Below are positions 23,256 to 33,899 of a stretch of 64,000 nucleotides of DNA, one piece after another (the first letter of the stretch is position 1; every line of letters starts with the position of its first letter). Both the position numbers and the translations under genes were made by a program. The stretch is from Gigaspora rosea (Eukaryota > Glomeromycota > Glomeromycetes > Diversisporales > Gigasporaceae), in NCBI GenBank assembly GCA_003550325.1, contig QKWP01000212.1:264013-328012 (forward strand), given 5' to 3'. The notes under the pieces were generated by a model that searched no databases, was not told where the DNA came from, and saw nothing but the letters and a program-made list of their open reading frames with translations.

Positions 23256-23273
23256 CAGAACCCTAATACAGAA

Positions 23274-26200
23274 ACATGAGAAAATATAACAGTTTTTTAA
23301 TATACAAATAAAAAAGCCTTTATAATTATCTAAAAAGAACTTGAAAAAATAAATTATTATTATTTTACTAAAATTTACAAAGCAGAATACAAAAAATCTT
23401 AAGTAAAATACAATATTTTTTTTTAATTTTTGATTAATTTATCTGGATTGTTTTGTAATAACATTTGTCAGTTTTGGGAGATCTAGCTATTTGACTAGTA
23501 GTGCAATTTTCTCTAATAACTTAGATATAAATTGAAATATGCTTTATTAGAATACTATATTTAAGATCTTTTACTATTACTAAAGAAGATACTATTCTTC
23601 TTACTAGTGAAGACTTTAAACAAAGTATTAATCAATATTGTGAGAGGATTTGTGCTATCCTATTGGTTATAAAAGAGCAATCAACATCCAACTTACTATG
23701 CCAATCTGTATAATTCTGTTGCTATTAAAGATGTCTGTTTAGATAATACTATATAAACTATAGTTATTTCTATACTGGCATTATTGTTCTAGAATTTTTT
23801 GGATTTTCAAAAAAATTTCACATTTACAAAAGGTTTTTTATTAATTAAATCATATCAAATTTACTTAGAGTATATTAATCATTTTATCTAATTGACTTGT
23901 AGATTGCCAATTAATATTTTTAAATCTAATATAATTTATATGGCTAATAAAAATTTTGATAGTGCTACCAAAATTAAAAATTGGAAACTAAAGACCAAAA
24001 ACTGGACAACAAAACCCAAGAAAAGAATTTAACCATCTAGCTACTAGAATCATACTAGAGGGAAAGGACTATATTACAAAAATAGGTACCAAGAAAAGAA
24101 AACTATAAGACATTTAATGCCAGAATAAATTAATCTATCTGGACTAACTAGTTTGAAAGTTTGGAAGAAATTAGTATAAGGGACAAAGAGAAGATAAAAG
24201 TGAGTACAAATTTGAATGAACTTTACAAGAGCAGTAGTAAATAATAGTAGCAGTTCAAGGTTACTCCTAACTGCAAGTATTGGTTAATATCATAGTACAG
24301 TACAGGATACTATAAACTAATGCCTTTTTATATATATATTACAAAATTAATATAACTTAAAAATAAAAAATGTTTTTAAAAAAACTTTTTTAGCCAATTT
24401 TTAGCTTTAAATCTAAGCTACAATTTGGCTAAAAAAGATTTTATTTTATTTTAATTTTAAGAAGTTATATCAATTTAAAGTTTACTAAGAAATTGAAATT
24501 TGGTACTTAATTTATAAAAAAAATAAAAAACTTATATGTAATTATTAACAAATCACAATTGATTATATTATATTAGCAATTAGAATTAAGTATTTATTTC
24601 AAAATTTGGAGCAGGGGTGTTGGTTTATGCTGTACAAATTACAAAAATATAAGTAAAGATCTGTGTAGAACAAATACTGCTCTACCAAGTTTCCTATTAA
24701 AAAAATAAGCCAAATTGTATATTTGAGTACATTAAAGAAGTTCTAAGAGCTAAGAGAACAAACCCAGGAAGTCAGAACTGACTTAGAAGTATGCTAATAG
24801 GCTGGTAAAGTAGTTGAAATTAGTAAAAAAACAAAAAATCAGAGGGTTTAATAAGCAATTCCCATAGTTGGGGTGCAGATATAGTAACTAGTATGGAACC
24901 TTAAAAAATTCCACTTAAATTATACACCAAAAGAGTACATATAGCTAGTTTACTCTTATTTATGTGTAATTTATAATGTATAAACTAAATAAATCCTATT
25001 CCCAAAGCGGGCACTTGAAAAAAATTAATATATCTAATAGTTCTAATAGATAATATCTTTAATATATCTTTAAAACTTATAGATCTATTAGATTTAGTAG
25101 ATTTGTACAATGTTATGATTAATTAAATACATAATTTATAAATTATCATATAGTATAGTAACTTAGCTGGCTAATGGAAAATTTAAACTATTTTTAGCTT
25201 TAGTACAAAAAAATGATTTGATAATAATTTTCTTTTTGGGATAAAGAAGCAATGTACAACTTACAAGAATATAAAATATCAAAATACTAAATCAAAACAC
25301 ATTAGTACAAATAAATTTAGAAAAAAAACTACAAAATAAATATCAAACAAGGTTTTATAACATTAATTGCTAATATAATTACGTTTTTTTCTTTTTTTTT
25401 TGTTGTTGCAAGTTATAGCAAAAATAAATTTATAACTACAACTACAAAAACCACTACAGCTATAACCATAATTATAATTATCACCAAGGGAGTAAACTAT
25501 TATAATGAATAACATTTAAATATAACAAATAATATTTATTATTATGATAGTATATATTTTAGTTCACATTATTTTCTTTTTTTATTATTACTATTATTTT
25601 TGTACTTAAATATTTTTTTGTCCTATTATTTCCATTTGAAAACAGTATTTACATCAATTATTGATTTTGTCGTGATGTAAAAACTTTAATCAGTTATACC
25701 AAATAGAAATTGTAAGTAGCTTAGTGGCTTAGATTATTAAAATTACATTAACTGCAAATATGTGCTAATGCATGTTAATGACAGCAAAAATGCCGAAATA
25801 ACCATGAATTTACAATTCTTTCAAATAAACCATAATAATTAAATAATAAACTTATCTTCTGAATTCGACTTGTAAAATTAATAAAACATTCATAACTCAA
25901 TTCGACGGATGGACAATTATCGAATCGGCTTTATTAAATCGACTTTTGTGTAACCAAACTGTAAATCATCAGAACATGGTCACGTGATAACGTCAAAAAT
26001 CATTTTCGCATCAATTAAAGTCTTCCCCGTTAATATCATTCCTATTGACAACCCATCTCCATTTGCATCACCAGTATCAGTTGTTATTTTGAAATAAATT
26101 GTACACGATAACCATTTTTCAGAGTTTCTGGAAAATTCTAATTCCTATAGTATCAAATAATCACCTGATCATCATAACTTTTAATATCATCATTATTAAA

Positions 26201-26300
26201 ATATCACCTTAATCGTATCACCCATCCTCACATCGTCTCATCACTACGTATTCCAACGTCTTCGTCGGCTTTGATTTATCTACCCTCTGAAAGTTATATA
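23274..26300. other. Gene-free 3 kb with possible decayed coding trace
   Basis: No gene could be supported. At 23560-23720 and 23860-24020 the plus strand reads as short peptide-like stretches (for example SEDFKQSINQYCERICAI) broken by many stops, perhaps an old transposon gene. A palindrome lies at 24365-24480 around TTTTTTAGCCAA. From about 25860 on the sequence becomes less AT-rich, as expected near a gene boundary. Confidence 0.35.
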
Positions 26301-26555
26301 GGCGAGACCAACTGGATTCTGTTTTACATTACCCCCTCTCCCCTCGGGGGAGCGGTGTTCACATAATGAAATTATAGTAAAATTTTAAAAATTTTTTTTT
26401 TTCAGAAAAATTTTTTCCGAATTGTTCCGTGACTGTATAAATTTTCCGAAATATCCCGTAACCCTATGTATATTTACCTAAATTTTTTTACTATGAGGGA
26501 GAGGGGGAGCGCTGAGGAGGGAGAATGTAAAACACAGAATCCAGTTGGTCTCGCC
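26301..26555. mobile_element. 255-bp MITE with GGCGAGACCAACTGG ends
   Basis: Perfect or near-perfect terminal inverted repeats run GGCGAGACCAACTGGATTCT inward from both sides, followed by a TTTTACATT motif and C-rich (CCCCTCTCCCC) text. The centre is AT-rich with a run of T. It stands out by GC content. The flanks (TATA left, GTAA right) do not give a clear duplication. Confidence 0.8.
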
Positions 26556-26935
26556 GTAAGGCCTCTCCTATTAACTCACGGTTTATTATTATTTTTCCGT
26601 AATCGGTTGGAGTCTAAATTGGCACTATTGCCTATATTGTTTACTAGATCTCCAATTCAGCCGTTACATTATATACAATTCCATAAAACATCTGATTAAC
26701 TTTTTTAACAATTTTTTTGCTCAAAATAATTTATTAATGTTAGATAATCAAACAATAAAAGCAAATAGCAAATCAACATTTCACGATTTAAAAGCGTTGT
26801 TTTATTGTGTTAAATATGTTAAATACGTATTATTTTTATCTAAATATCATCCTTTTTAATTATTACGGTACAAATCTCCATAAACATGACATAAAGCAAA
26901 TTTATTCAACATCCATATTTAATAAAACACATTTA

Positions 26936-28440
26936 CTATAATAACAACAACCAATTCCAATCAATAACAATTAAAAGAGAAAATATAGTGGCAATAATTC
27001 CAATATAACTTATTGTACATTTTCCAGATGAATTAGATTTGAAATACGAAACCCAAACGGATTTTTCAACATCAAATAAATAAACTTGATTATTCATCAA
27101 TGGCACAGTGCCAATTATAGGTTGAACTGTGGTCTGCCGCCCAAATATTATTACCATATAATTATTATATAATATTGAAGAATGGCCGGCCAAAGGCGGA
27201 GGTGCATTTGCAGTAGAAATGCTTGGAATTATCCATTTATATGGATTAGAATTTGTATCCAATATTGCAAGGTCAGGTGATACGTGAACAAAACCGTATC
27301 CAGATTGACCACCAAATATTATAATTTTTCCATCATTAGCTAATAAAAGATATAAATTTAATTAGATTAAAATTAATAAGAATTAATAAATAATTAGGAT
27401 TTAAATATAATATTGCATGATGGATAAAATATTAATATATGATTAATATTTACTTAACACTGCAGAATGTGAATTACGAGACCCAACAGTATCTCCCGAG
27501 GCCGTCTAAAAAAATTGATCATTTCTAATTTAAGTGAAAATTTAAGATTTTGGAACTCTTATGATTTTAAGGTTAGAGTTACATTAAAAATTATAATTCT
27601 ATAAAGAATTTTCAAATCTATTTAAATCTTATTTCCATTTGCAACAATTTTAAATCTATTTAATTTTAAATTTACCATTGAGATCCAAGTTAAATCATCC
27701 GTGTCAAAAATAGGGATATTGTTCATATTAACGCTTGTTTCGTTGGACGCGCCATTAGGTTTTTCTGTACCTCCAATATAAACGATGTAGCCATTTTTCA
27801 ACAAAGTGGCAGTGTATGCTTCGCGAGGTGTAGGCGTGTCAGTAAAATTAAAAAATAACCAAGTCATTTTTTTCGTATTAAGTACGCTCATAGTTGTAAT
27901 AATCGTACTAATAGTGGTTAAATTGCTTTCTTGTGGACTTGATGTATTTGTTCCACCAAAAATATATATAAGACCATGACGCATAATGGCTTGTATGTCA
28001 TTATAGACATTGCTCATGTTACTATCAAATGTTGTAAATCCAGAGGTAGTAAAAGGTGACCATGTCGAGTCGATAGAATTAAAAGTATAAACTAGTGATG
28101 GCTTAACAAAGCTCGAAGATACTTCGTCATAAGATACTCCGCCAATAATATATACAGTTGAAGTATCAATGGGACTTAAGCATGAAGTAGAAAATTCTGA
28201 ACTCATTGGAGCTGTACCTTTTGTGTCTCTACTCCAAGTGGGATGAGAAGTGTAGAATGGTTTTGACAGGTCCAAAATTACCGTTTCCTTAGTATATTCG
28301 GGTTTTCCCGTATAACCTCCAAACGAAAACAAGCGAGTACCAATTAAGACGCTCGTCTGGTATTGCCGAGGATCTGGGATAAATTGACATGTCACAGAAG
28401 CAAGCAGAAATAGGATGAATAATAGTGTCATAAAAATCAT
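26936..28440 (-). CDS. Secreted/membrane kelch-repeat protein, three exons
   Basis: The minus-strand gene has exons 28440-27676, 27505-27454 and 27339-26936, with GT..AG introns of 170 and 114 bases. The exons add up to 1,221 bases, 406 codons plus TAG. The protein starts with a signal peptide (MIFMTLLFILFLLASVTCQF) and carries about six kelch blades, each with a hydrophobic strand, usually GG, and an aromatic W about 25-40 residues later: LFSFGG, VYIIGG, IYIFGG, IVYIGG, IIIFGG and a weaker VIIFGR. Six blades would make a beta-propeller. The C-terminus is a hydrophobic helix of about 25 residues ending LLLL, a membrane anchor. Kelch propellers are protein-binding platforms; the layout points to a cell-surface or secretory-pathway protein. 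I chose the ATG at 28440 because the frame upstream has only TTG and this start begins the signal peptide. Codon use and splice sites look healthy; I see no damage. Confidence 0.9.
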
Positions 28441-28475
28441 TTTAAAGGACAATTATTATGCAGTTATGATTCAGA

Positions 28476-28493
28476 TTATATTGTATATAAAAA
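28476..28493 (-). promoter_or_regulatory. Possible TATA element of the kelch gene
   Basis: On the minus strand TTATATACAATATAA lies about 40-50 bases upstream of the chosen start codon. In this AT-rich background such a match is expected by chance fairly often. Confidence 0.25.
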
Positions 28494-28579
28494 TATTCTT
28501 TAAATTGCAATTATGAGTATAAACTTTTGAGAAATGATAATTTAGAGGAATATTGTAAATATTGATATTGCGGAAATTT

Positions 28580-29190
28580 TATGCAATGGACGATAGTATT
28601 GTTAAATGACTAAAAAAAAGTCGTAAATGGCCTTTATATATGAAATTTGGTAATAAATTAACAAATGACTTTGCAAAACGCCATTTTAGAAAGGCAAATT
28701 CTTAGATACTGCAAATGCATCATAAAGAAGCATTTCTTATATGATACAAATTTGATAGTTTATAATATTTTAACAATGAATTATCGATCCTTATTTTATC
28801 GATGCGTTCATTATTTTATCTATTTTAGAAATTTACGGCATCATCACAGAAATGTAGAATGCAATGTTACCTTTCTGTTTTCTCTCATTGATTTCATAAA
28901 AAAACTAAAAAAATTTATTATTGCTTGAAATTTAGCATATTATACACTATTATAGAAGAAGTAAACAAAATGTGTGCAACCAAACTAAATACCTGTAGTC
29001 AATATTATAAAATTTAAATGTATCGGACTTAACTTCTGATTTGAGTTCGACTCGATATTCAGGTTTTTAGTTGGCAGCTACCAAATGGTTAGTAGTATAG
29101 CAAAAATGTGTATGCGAAGTAGTTACATAGCATATTGATATTGAATTCGTATAGCGTTGTACAAAACTTTAATTTTGGGATAAGCTTATT
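28580..29190. other. Gene-free stretch upstream of the kelch gene
   Basis: An 87-codon plus-strand frame (28665-28928) shows no family features and is probably chance. No repeats seen. Confidence 0.3.
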
Positions 29191-29192
29191 AT

Positions 29193-29486
29193 ATGGCCAG
29201 AAATATATTTTATTACTATTTTTTCAGGCAAGCAACACAAATCGGTGTGACATTTAGCTCAGCTTTAACTTTTTTTTTGTTCTGGCAAGCGACACAAATC
29301 GGTGTGACATTTAACTCAGCCTTAACTTATAATCGAAAGGACGTGGGGGGTTTTTTTTTCAGGCAAGCAGCACAAATCGGTGTGATATTTAGCTCAGCCT
29401 TAACTTATAATCGAAAGGGCGTAGTTTTTTTGTTATTAATTTTATATTACATATTTAAACATTTTCTTAGCCCTCTTCTATTTTAG
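29193..29486 (+). repeat. Three minisatellite copies forming a 97-codon open frame
   Basis: A unit containing CACAAATCGGTGTGA and TTAGCTCAGC recurs three times (29225-29430) at spacings of about 60 and 88 bases. The plus frame is open through all copies and repeats QATQIGVTFSSALT; an upstream TTTTTTTCAG looks like a splice acceptor in each copy. It may be a triplicated short exon or simply a repeat whose copies differ by multiples of three. Confidence 0.5.
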
Positions 29487-29860
29487 ATTTTCTATAAATA
29501 GCTATTTATTATTTTTATTAATTTTGTTTTTAGTATTTTTGATCAATTAATATTGATCAAAAAATGCTATCTTGAAAATGTTTACAAGGAACGGAGTTTT
29601 GTTGAAATAAAACGAAGAGGGCATTTACAGTTTTTTTTTTTTTTTTTATATGCGTCCGCAATTTCTCTTGCGTACTTGATTGCTCAATAACTATATAGAA
29701 GCATTTAGATATTTCTGTTAGATAGTGAAATGCGAATAATGCGCATTATATATATACACTAACAAAAGGAAACACTGTGCACCATATCAACCCTATAACA
29801 AATTTCAGCACGGAATGATACTGCAATACACGAAAAAATTTGGATATGGAACCACACGAA

Positions 29861-30006
29861 CCTGCACGTAAATCTATACGAGACAATGTATGAGAAAGCA
29901 CGTTTACAGCACGTAAAAGGGCGCAGATTCCGTGCAACGGTGCACGTACTAACGTGCAATTTTATGTGTTTTCGCGTGCATTGTCTCGTGCATATTTACG
30001 TGTAGG
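29861..30006. mobile_element. 146-bp inverted-repeat element rich in GCACG
   Basis: CCTGCACGTAAATCTATACG at the left end matches the inverted right end (CCTACACGTAAATATGCACG), continuing with AGACAATG in both. GCACG motifs are dense (at least six). Similar GCACG motifs occur at 33260-33385 on the other side of the satellite region. Confidence 0.65.
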
Positions 30007-30082
30007 TAACATATAATAGCATATATCCATACATAACACATAATAACAGATAACATATATCCGTATATACATTTATACGTAT

Positions 30083-30200
30083 TATTTTATTAACTAAATT
30101 TTATAATTTTATTAACTAAATTTTGTAATTTTTATTAATTAAATTTTATATTTTATTAACTAAATTTTATTAATTTTATTATTTTATTATTAATTAAATT
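30083..30200. repeat. AT tandem repeat, about 22-bp unit
   Basis: About five copies of a unit reading TTTTATTAACTAAATTTTAT with small changes. Confidence 0.65.
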
Positions 30201-30359
30201 TATAATACGAATACTTTAATTTTAATAATTTACATGCCAAAGAAGAAAATACTTTTAATTACTAAAAATATTTTAAAAATAACCTAGCAACTAATAATAT
30301 CGAAAAAAAGAAAAGTAAAGCAATAGTATCAAAATGAAAGGTTCAAAAAAAAATCGAAG

Positions 30360-30610
30360 TGTTACTCTAGCAATAACTCCAATAATAACAACTCCAATTG
30401 TGGCAACTCTAATGGCAGTAACTGAAGGGAGATACTAAAATGTAATAATATACTGAAAGTAAATAAAAATTGAAGAAAAAATATAGTAAGAAAAAAAAGC
30501 TTTAATACCTCAAAAATGATGAAAAAACATATACTAAAAATGATAGTGATCCAAAAGAGCAACTTGCAAAGCAATAACTCCAAAGGATAACTTCAAAAGC
30601 AATGACAATA
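30360..30610. repeat. Degenerate AATAACTCCAA repeat
   Basis: Variants of GCAATAACTCCAA recur through 30360-30430 and 30565-30610, separated by an A-rich stretch. The same theme reappears at 63640-64000. Confidence 0.45.
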
Positions 30611-30724
30611 ACTAAAAAAAATTATATGAAAAAATTAGTGAGTTGTAAAAAAAAAATTATGAAAATAAAAGAAAACAAAAAAAAATTAAATAAATAAGTA
30701 AATATTTATTTACTTACAAATCAA

Positions 30725-31001
30725 ATGTAATTTGTGCGTGTCAAAGCACAGAAATTATTATTGTTAAATGCAAAAAAAAAACAAAAAAATAAAAAAGTGC
30801 ATGTCAATACACGGAAATTATAGTCATTAAGAATCTTAATGATCATCACGTTAATGCATGGAATTATGAATGTTAAGGATCTTAATGATCATCAGCATGA
30901 TCATAAAAATTATCATTAAGAACATTAACGATTGTGTATGTTAATGCACAGAAATTGTGACCATTAAGGAAACTTAACAATATGATCATTAAAAATCTTA
31001 A
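30725..31001. repeat. Composite repeat, left of the gap
   Basis: Several copies of a 50-70 bp unit made of CATTAAGAATCTTAATGATC followed by GTGCATGTTAATGCACGGAA-type text. The same unit design, in better-kept form, is at 32915-33235. Confidence 0.6.
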
Positions 31002-31015
31002 NNNNNNNNNNNNNN
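31002..31015. other. Assembly gap (14 N)
   Basis: Fourteen unknown bases join a composite repeat to a run of T. The true sequence and even the adjacency here are uncertain. Confidence 0.95.
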
Positions 31016-32065
31016 TTTTTTTTTTTTTTAACTTTGTAACCTGTCTGATCTTTATTAGCAAAATTACATAAAAGCTACATAATTTTATATACTAACAGTA
31101 ATGATCGAACTAAGCCGGCTGCCCGAATTGGTGCCCAACTTTGGCTACTGCACTGAAAATGGTTTGCTCATACTCAAACGACGGTCTTCCCCATCAGTAA
31201 GAAGTATAGCACCGCCTGGCTTCAAAAACCAATCATAGGATCCATTCCACCTAAAAACTTCTTCTCTGAGCTTCTCATAAAGAAGAATAAAAAAGGGGAA
31301 AAACTAAAAGGGGGACAATACCTAAATGGCTAACCAAAAAACCAACCAAAAATACAACCAAACGAAAAAAAAACAAAAAAAAGAAAAACCAAAGAAAAAG
31401 CAAAGAAAGAATAAAAACTGTAGATGCTAACACATCTAACATAAACGATAAAAATTATATAATACCACAAGACTAATGTCTATCGATGTATTATATGTAC
31501 AAGTAATGAAAAAGAAACTAAAAAAAAGATAAGAAATTTTTCACGTGCCCTCCCAGATCCAACCACGTCATTCATTGTTTATTTGTATGTAGCGACCAAA
31601 TTAACTCGTGACGGCGCTGGTCCCGATTCGGAACGTCCCAATTTGGAAGAAGTAAACACTGCTGATCTTTTGGAGGGGGTAAGCTAGGATTCCCACTTTT
31701 TGGCAAAAATTTCGAAAAAATCCAAAAGGAAGTAAGACGATACTCGAAAGAAATTTAAAGGAGAGGGTGTAGTCGGAAAAACTCAGTTTTTTGTTGTTCC
31801 CCATTGTTTTTCCACAGGAAACTTCGTCGACGGAAGAAAACTTTAATCTCCACCAAAATTTCTCGTACAAGGGCTCTACCTTCTGCCAGTTATCTTGTAA
31901 AAGTACGCTTTTGGCTTGCATGTTGAATATATAAAGGAGTCCCCGGAAAGTTAGTTGACCTTTATAAAAACCGTTTTTCTGTGTTATCCTACTATATATT
32001 AAGTACAGGCAACTCTCCAACAAAAAACTCCTTGTTTTTCTTCCATTGGTAATTTGGTTCAAGTG
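31016..32065 (-). repeat. Dispersed repeat R2, copy 2, ending in a T run
   Basis: The segment starts (on the plus strand) with a T run, which would be a poly-A tail on the minus strand, and contains the better copy of the repeat also seen at 9000-9520. A minus-strand frame of 153 codons (31601-32062) is open, ending GTSAVTS, but the homologous stretch at 9 kb is not open, so I treat it as part of the repeat. The tail and lack of inverted ends suggest a retroposed sequence. It interrupts the satellite-type sequence on both sides. Confidence 0.6.
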
Positions 32066-32112
32066 ATTGTTGGAAAGAGTTTATAGTACAAAAAATTATA
32101 TTTTTGATTAAT

Positions 32113-32448
32113 GATATGATCATTAAGAATCTTAATGATATAATCGTTAAGAATCTTAATGATATGATCATTAAGATTCTTAACGATATAATCATTAAGA
32201 ATCTTAATGATATGATTGTTAAGATTCTTAACGATATGATCGTTAAGATTCTTAATGATATGGTCATTAAGATTCTTAATGATATGATTGTTAAGAATCT
32301 TAATGATGTGATCGTTAAGATTCTTAACGATATGATCGTTAAGAATCTTAACGATATGATCATTAAGATTCTTAATGATATGATCGTTAAGAATCTTAAT
32401 AATATGATCGTTAAGATTCTTAACGATATGATCGTTAAGAATCTTAAC
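32113..32448. repeat. 24-bp palindromic satellite, 14 units in register
   Basis: Fourteen consecutive 24-bp units of the form GATATGATC(A/G)TTAAG, A or T, then the inverted arm. The core GTTAAGA-(A/T)-TCTTAAC is a palindrome with a single odd base in the centre, and that base switches between A and T from unit to unit (A,A,T,A,T,T,T,A,T,A,T,A,T,A). Because 24 is a multiple of three and the unit has no stop, long open frames appear on both strands; they are by-products. Degenerate units continue to about 32690. Confidence 0.9.
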
Positions 32449-32690
32449 GATTATGATTATTAAGAATGACGTTAAGAATCTTAACGATATGGTCGTTAAG
32501 ATTCTTAATGATATGATTGTTAAGAATCTTAAAGATATGATCATTAAGATTCTTAATGATATGATCTTTAAGAATAATCGTTAAGAATCTTAACGATATG
32601 ATCATTAGAATCTTAACGATATGATCATTAAGAACGATCATTAAGAATCTTAATAATATGATCATTAAGAATCTTATAACGCTTTGCATA
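32449..32690. repeat. Degenerate continuation of the 24-bp satellite
   Basis: Units are out of register, with insertions and truncated copies, but each keeps TTAAGAATCTTAA or TTAAGATTCTTAA. Confidence 0.8.
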
Positions 32691-32914
32691 AAAGTGTGAC
32701 CCTGTGATTTCATGGTGATGATGCCAGAAAAATTTCTGTGATTTTAATTATTATTGATCATAATTTTCAATCAATAACATCTATATTTTATCTAAAATCT
32801 TTAAAATTCTTAAAGAATTGAAAAATCCACAAGAATTGGCTGATTTCTCGTGATTTTACATGACATTATGATCTGCAAAGATTACACATTTTTGCAAAGC
32901 GCAATAATGATATG

Positions 32915-33235
32915 ATCGTTAAGAATGATCATTAAGAATCTTAACGATTGTGCACATCAGCACACGAAAATTATGATCGTTAAGAATCTTAACGATCGTG
33001 CACTTCAGTGTACAAAATTGTGATCGTTAAGGAATCTTAACGATTGTGACGTCAGGACGTTAGTGCAATGAAATTATGATCGTTAAGAATCTTAACGATT
33101 GTGCACTTCAGTGCACGAAAATTATAATTGTTAAGAATTTTAACAATTGTGCACATCAGTGCACGATAATTATGATCGTTAAGAATAAGAATCTTAACGA
33201 TTGTGCACATTAATGCATGGAAGTCATGTGATCAT
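32915..33235. repeat. Composite repeat, right side, about 50-60 bp unit
   Basis: Five or six copies of ATGATCGTTAAGAATCTTAA followed by CGATTGTGCACTTCAGTGCA and GAAAATT. Each unit holds two palindromes, the satellite core and a GTGCAC..GTGCAC hairpin. Confidence 0.75.
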
Positions 33236-33637
33236 AAAGATTAATACACGTCAATATATGGATATAATACTATGCACGATAGTGCACGAATTTCAATTTT
33301 TGTGTGATAACGTGTATTAAATTTTTTGGATGATCAGTTTCCGTGCAGTTTTCGTGCAGTGATTTTGAAACCCGTGCTTACCTGCATACAATTTCGTATT
33401 TATGCATGCATTTCTGTGTATCGAGTTTTCATAGGGCAATTTAACATATTATTCGATTACGTGTATATCGATTAGGTAGAAGAGAAATAAATAAAACCTG
33501 TAAACAAAAGATTTTTGCAATAGTGATTTTAGCTAATCCTGTTCTTGTGGTTTTGTAATGCCATACTAGTATACTAATGATGTACGCAATTAAAAAAAAG
33601 ATTATATGAGTTCTGCAAATGGAAAATAAAGAACTAA

Positions 33638-33895
33638 GGCCGTTTTTTGAAGTTAATTTTTTGGTTAACATCAACCCCCCTCAGCTGAAGTCTCACCCAC
33701 CTCCCTCTGAAAACGAACAGCCAATCAAAACGCTGGATGACTCTCTCTAGTCATCTGATTTATATCAACCAATGAAATTGGCCCATCTTTGTTCATTTTT
33801 ATATGTTCATTTCATATGTTCGTTTCATTTTATCCCCCTCCCCCCTGAGAGTCCTGGAAAAGTGATATTAACCAAAGAATTAACTTCGAACGGCC
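33638..33895. mobile_element. 258-bp MITE with TAA duplication (Harbinger-like)
   Basis: Ends read GGCCGTT and inside share GAAGTTAATT, TTTGGTTAA and TATCA / CATCA. TAA lies directly outside both ends (33635-33637, 33896-33898). A three-base TTA/TAA duplication is typical of PIF/Harbinger elements. The interior is C- and T-rich (CCCCCCTC, CCCCCTCCCCCC) and unlike its surroundings. Confidence 0.8.
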
Positions 33896-33899
33896 TAAG

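Larger units (their letters stand above)
11163..23265. mobile_element. 12.1 kb hAT-like inverted-repeat element with nested insertions
   Basis: The outer ends read TAGTGTTC (left) and TAGGGTTC (inverted right end), and ATACAGAA lies directly outside both (11155-11162 and 23266-23273), a perfect 8-bp target duplication as expected of hAT transposons. Behind the ends come GGTTCA-type minisatellites and then long inverted arms (about 11340-11900 against 22430-23090) with many shared stretches, for example TATTTTTTTATTGTCTTT and ACTAAGTAAACCTTTT. The inside is a mosaic of younger elements listed separately. No transposase frame is visible; the longest open frames are under 70 codons. It is read as a non-autonomous or gutted hAT element that became a landing pad. 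Confidence 0.7.

Noticed and set aside
11163-26300. Protein-coding genes in the 15 kb between 11 and 26 kb
   Set aside because: All open frames are under 70 codons, none has recognisable motifs, and most lie inside inverted repeats.
31601-32062. 153-codon minus-strand gene
   Set aside because: It lies within a dispersed repeat and the homologous stretch at 9 kb is not open.
32059-32713. Open frames of 89 to 161 codons on both strands with repeated IISLRFLT or NDMIVKNL text
   Set aside because: They are produced by the 24-bp stop-free palindromic satellite; a unit length divisible by three keeps all copies open on both strands.
32113-33235. Possible CRISPR-like array
   Set aside because: The repeats are head-to-tail palindromes without unique spacers of constant length, and no cas-like gene is present; the setting is eukaryotic.
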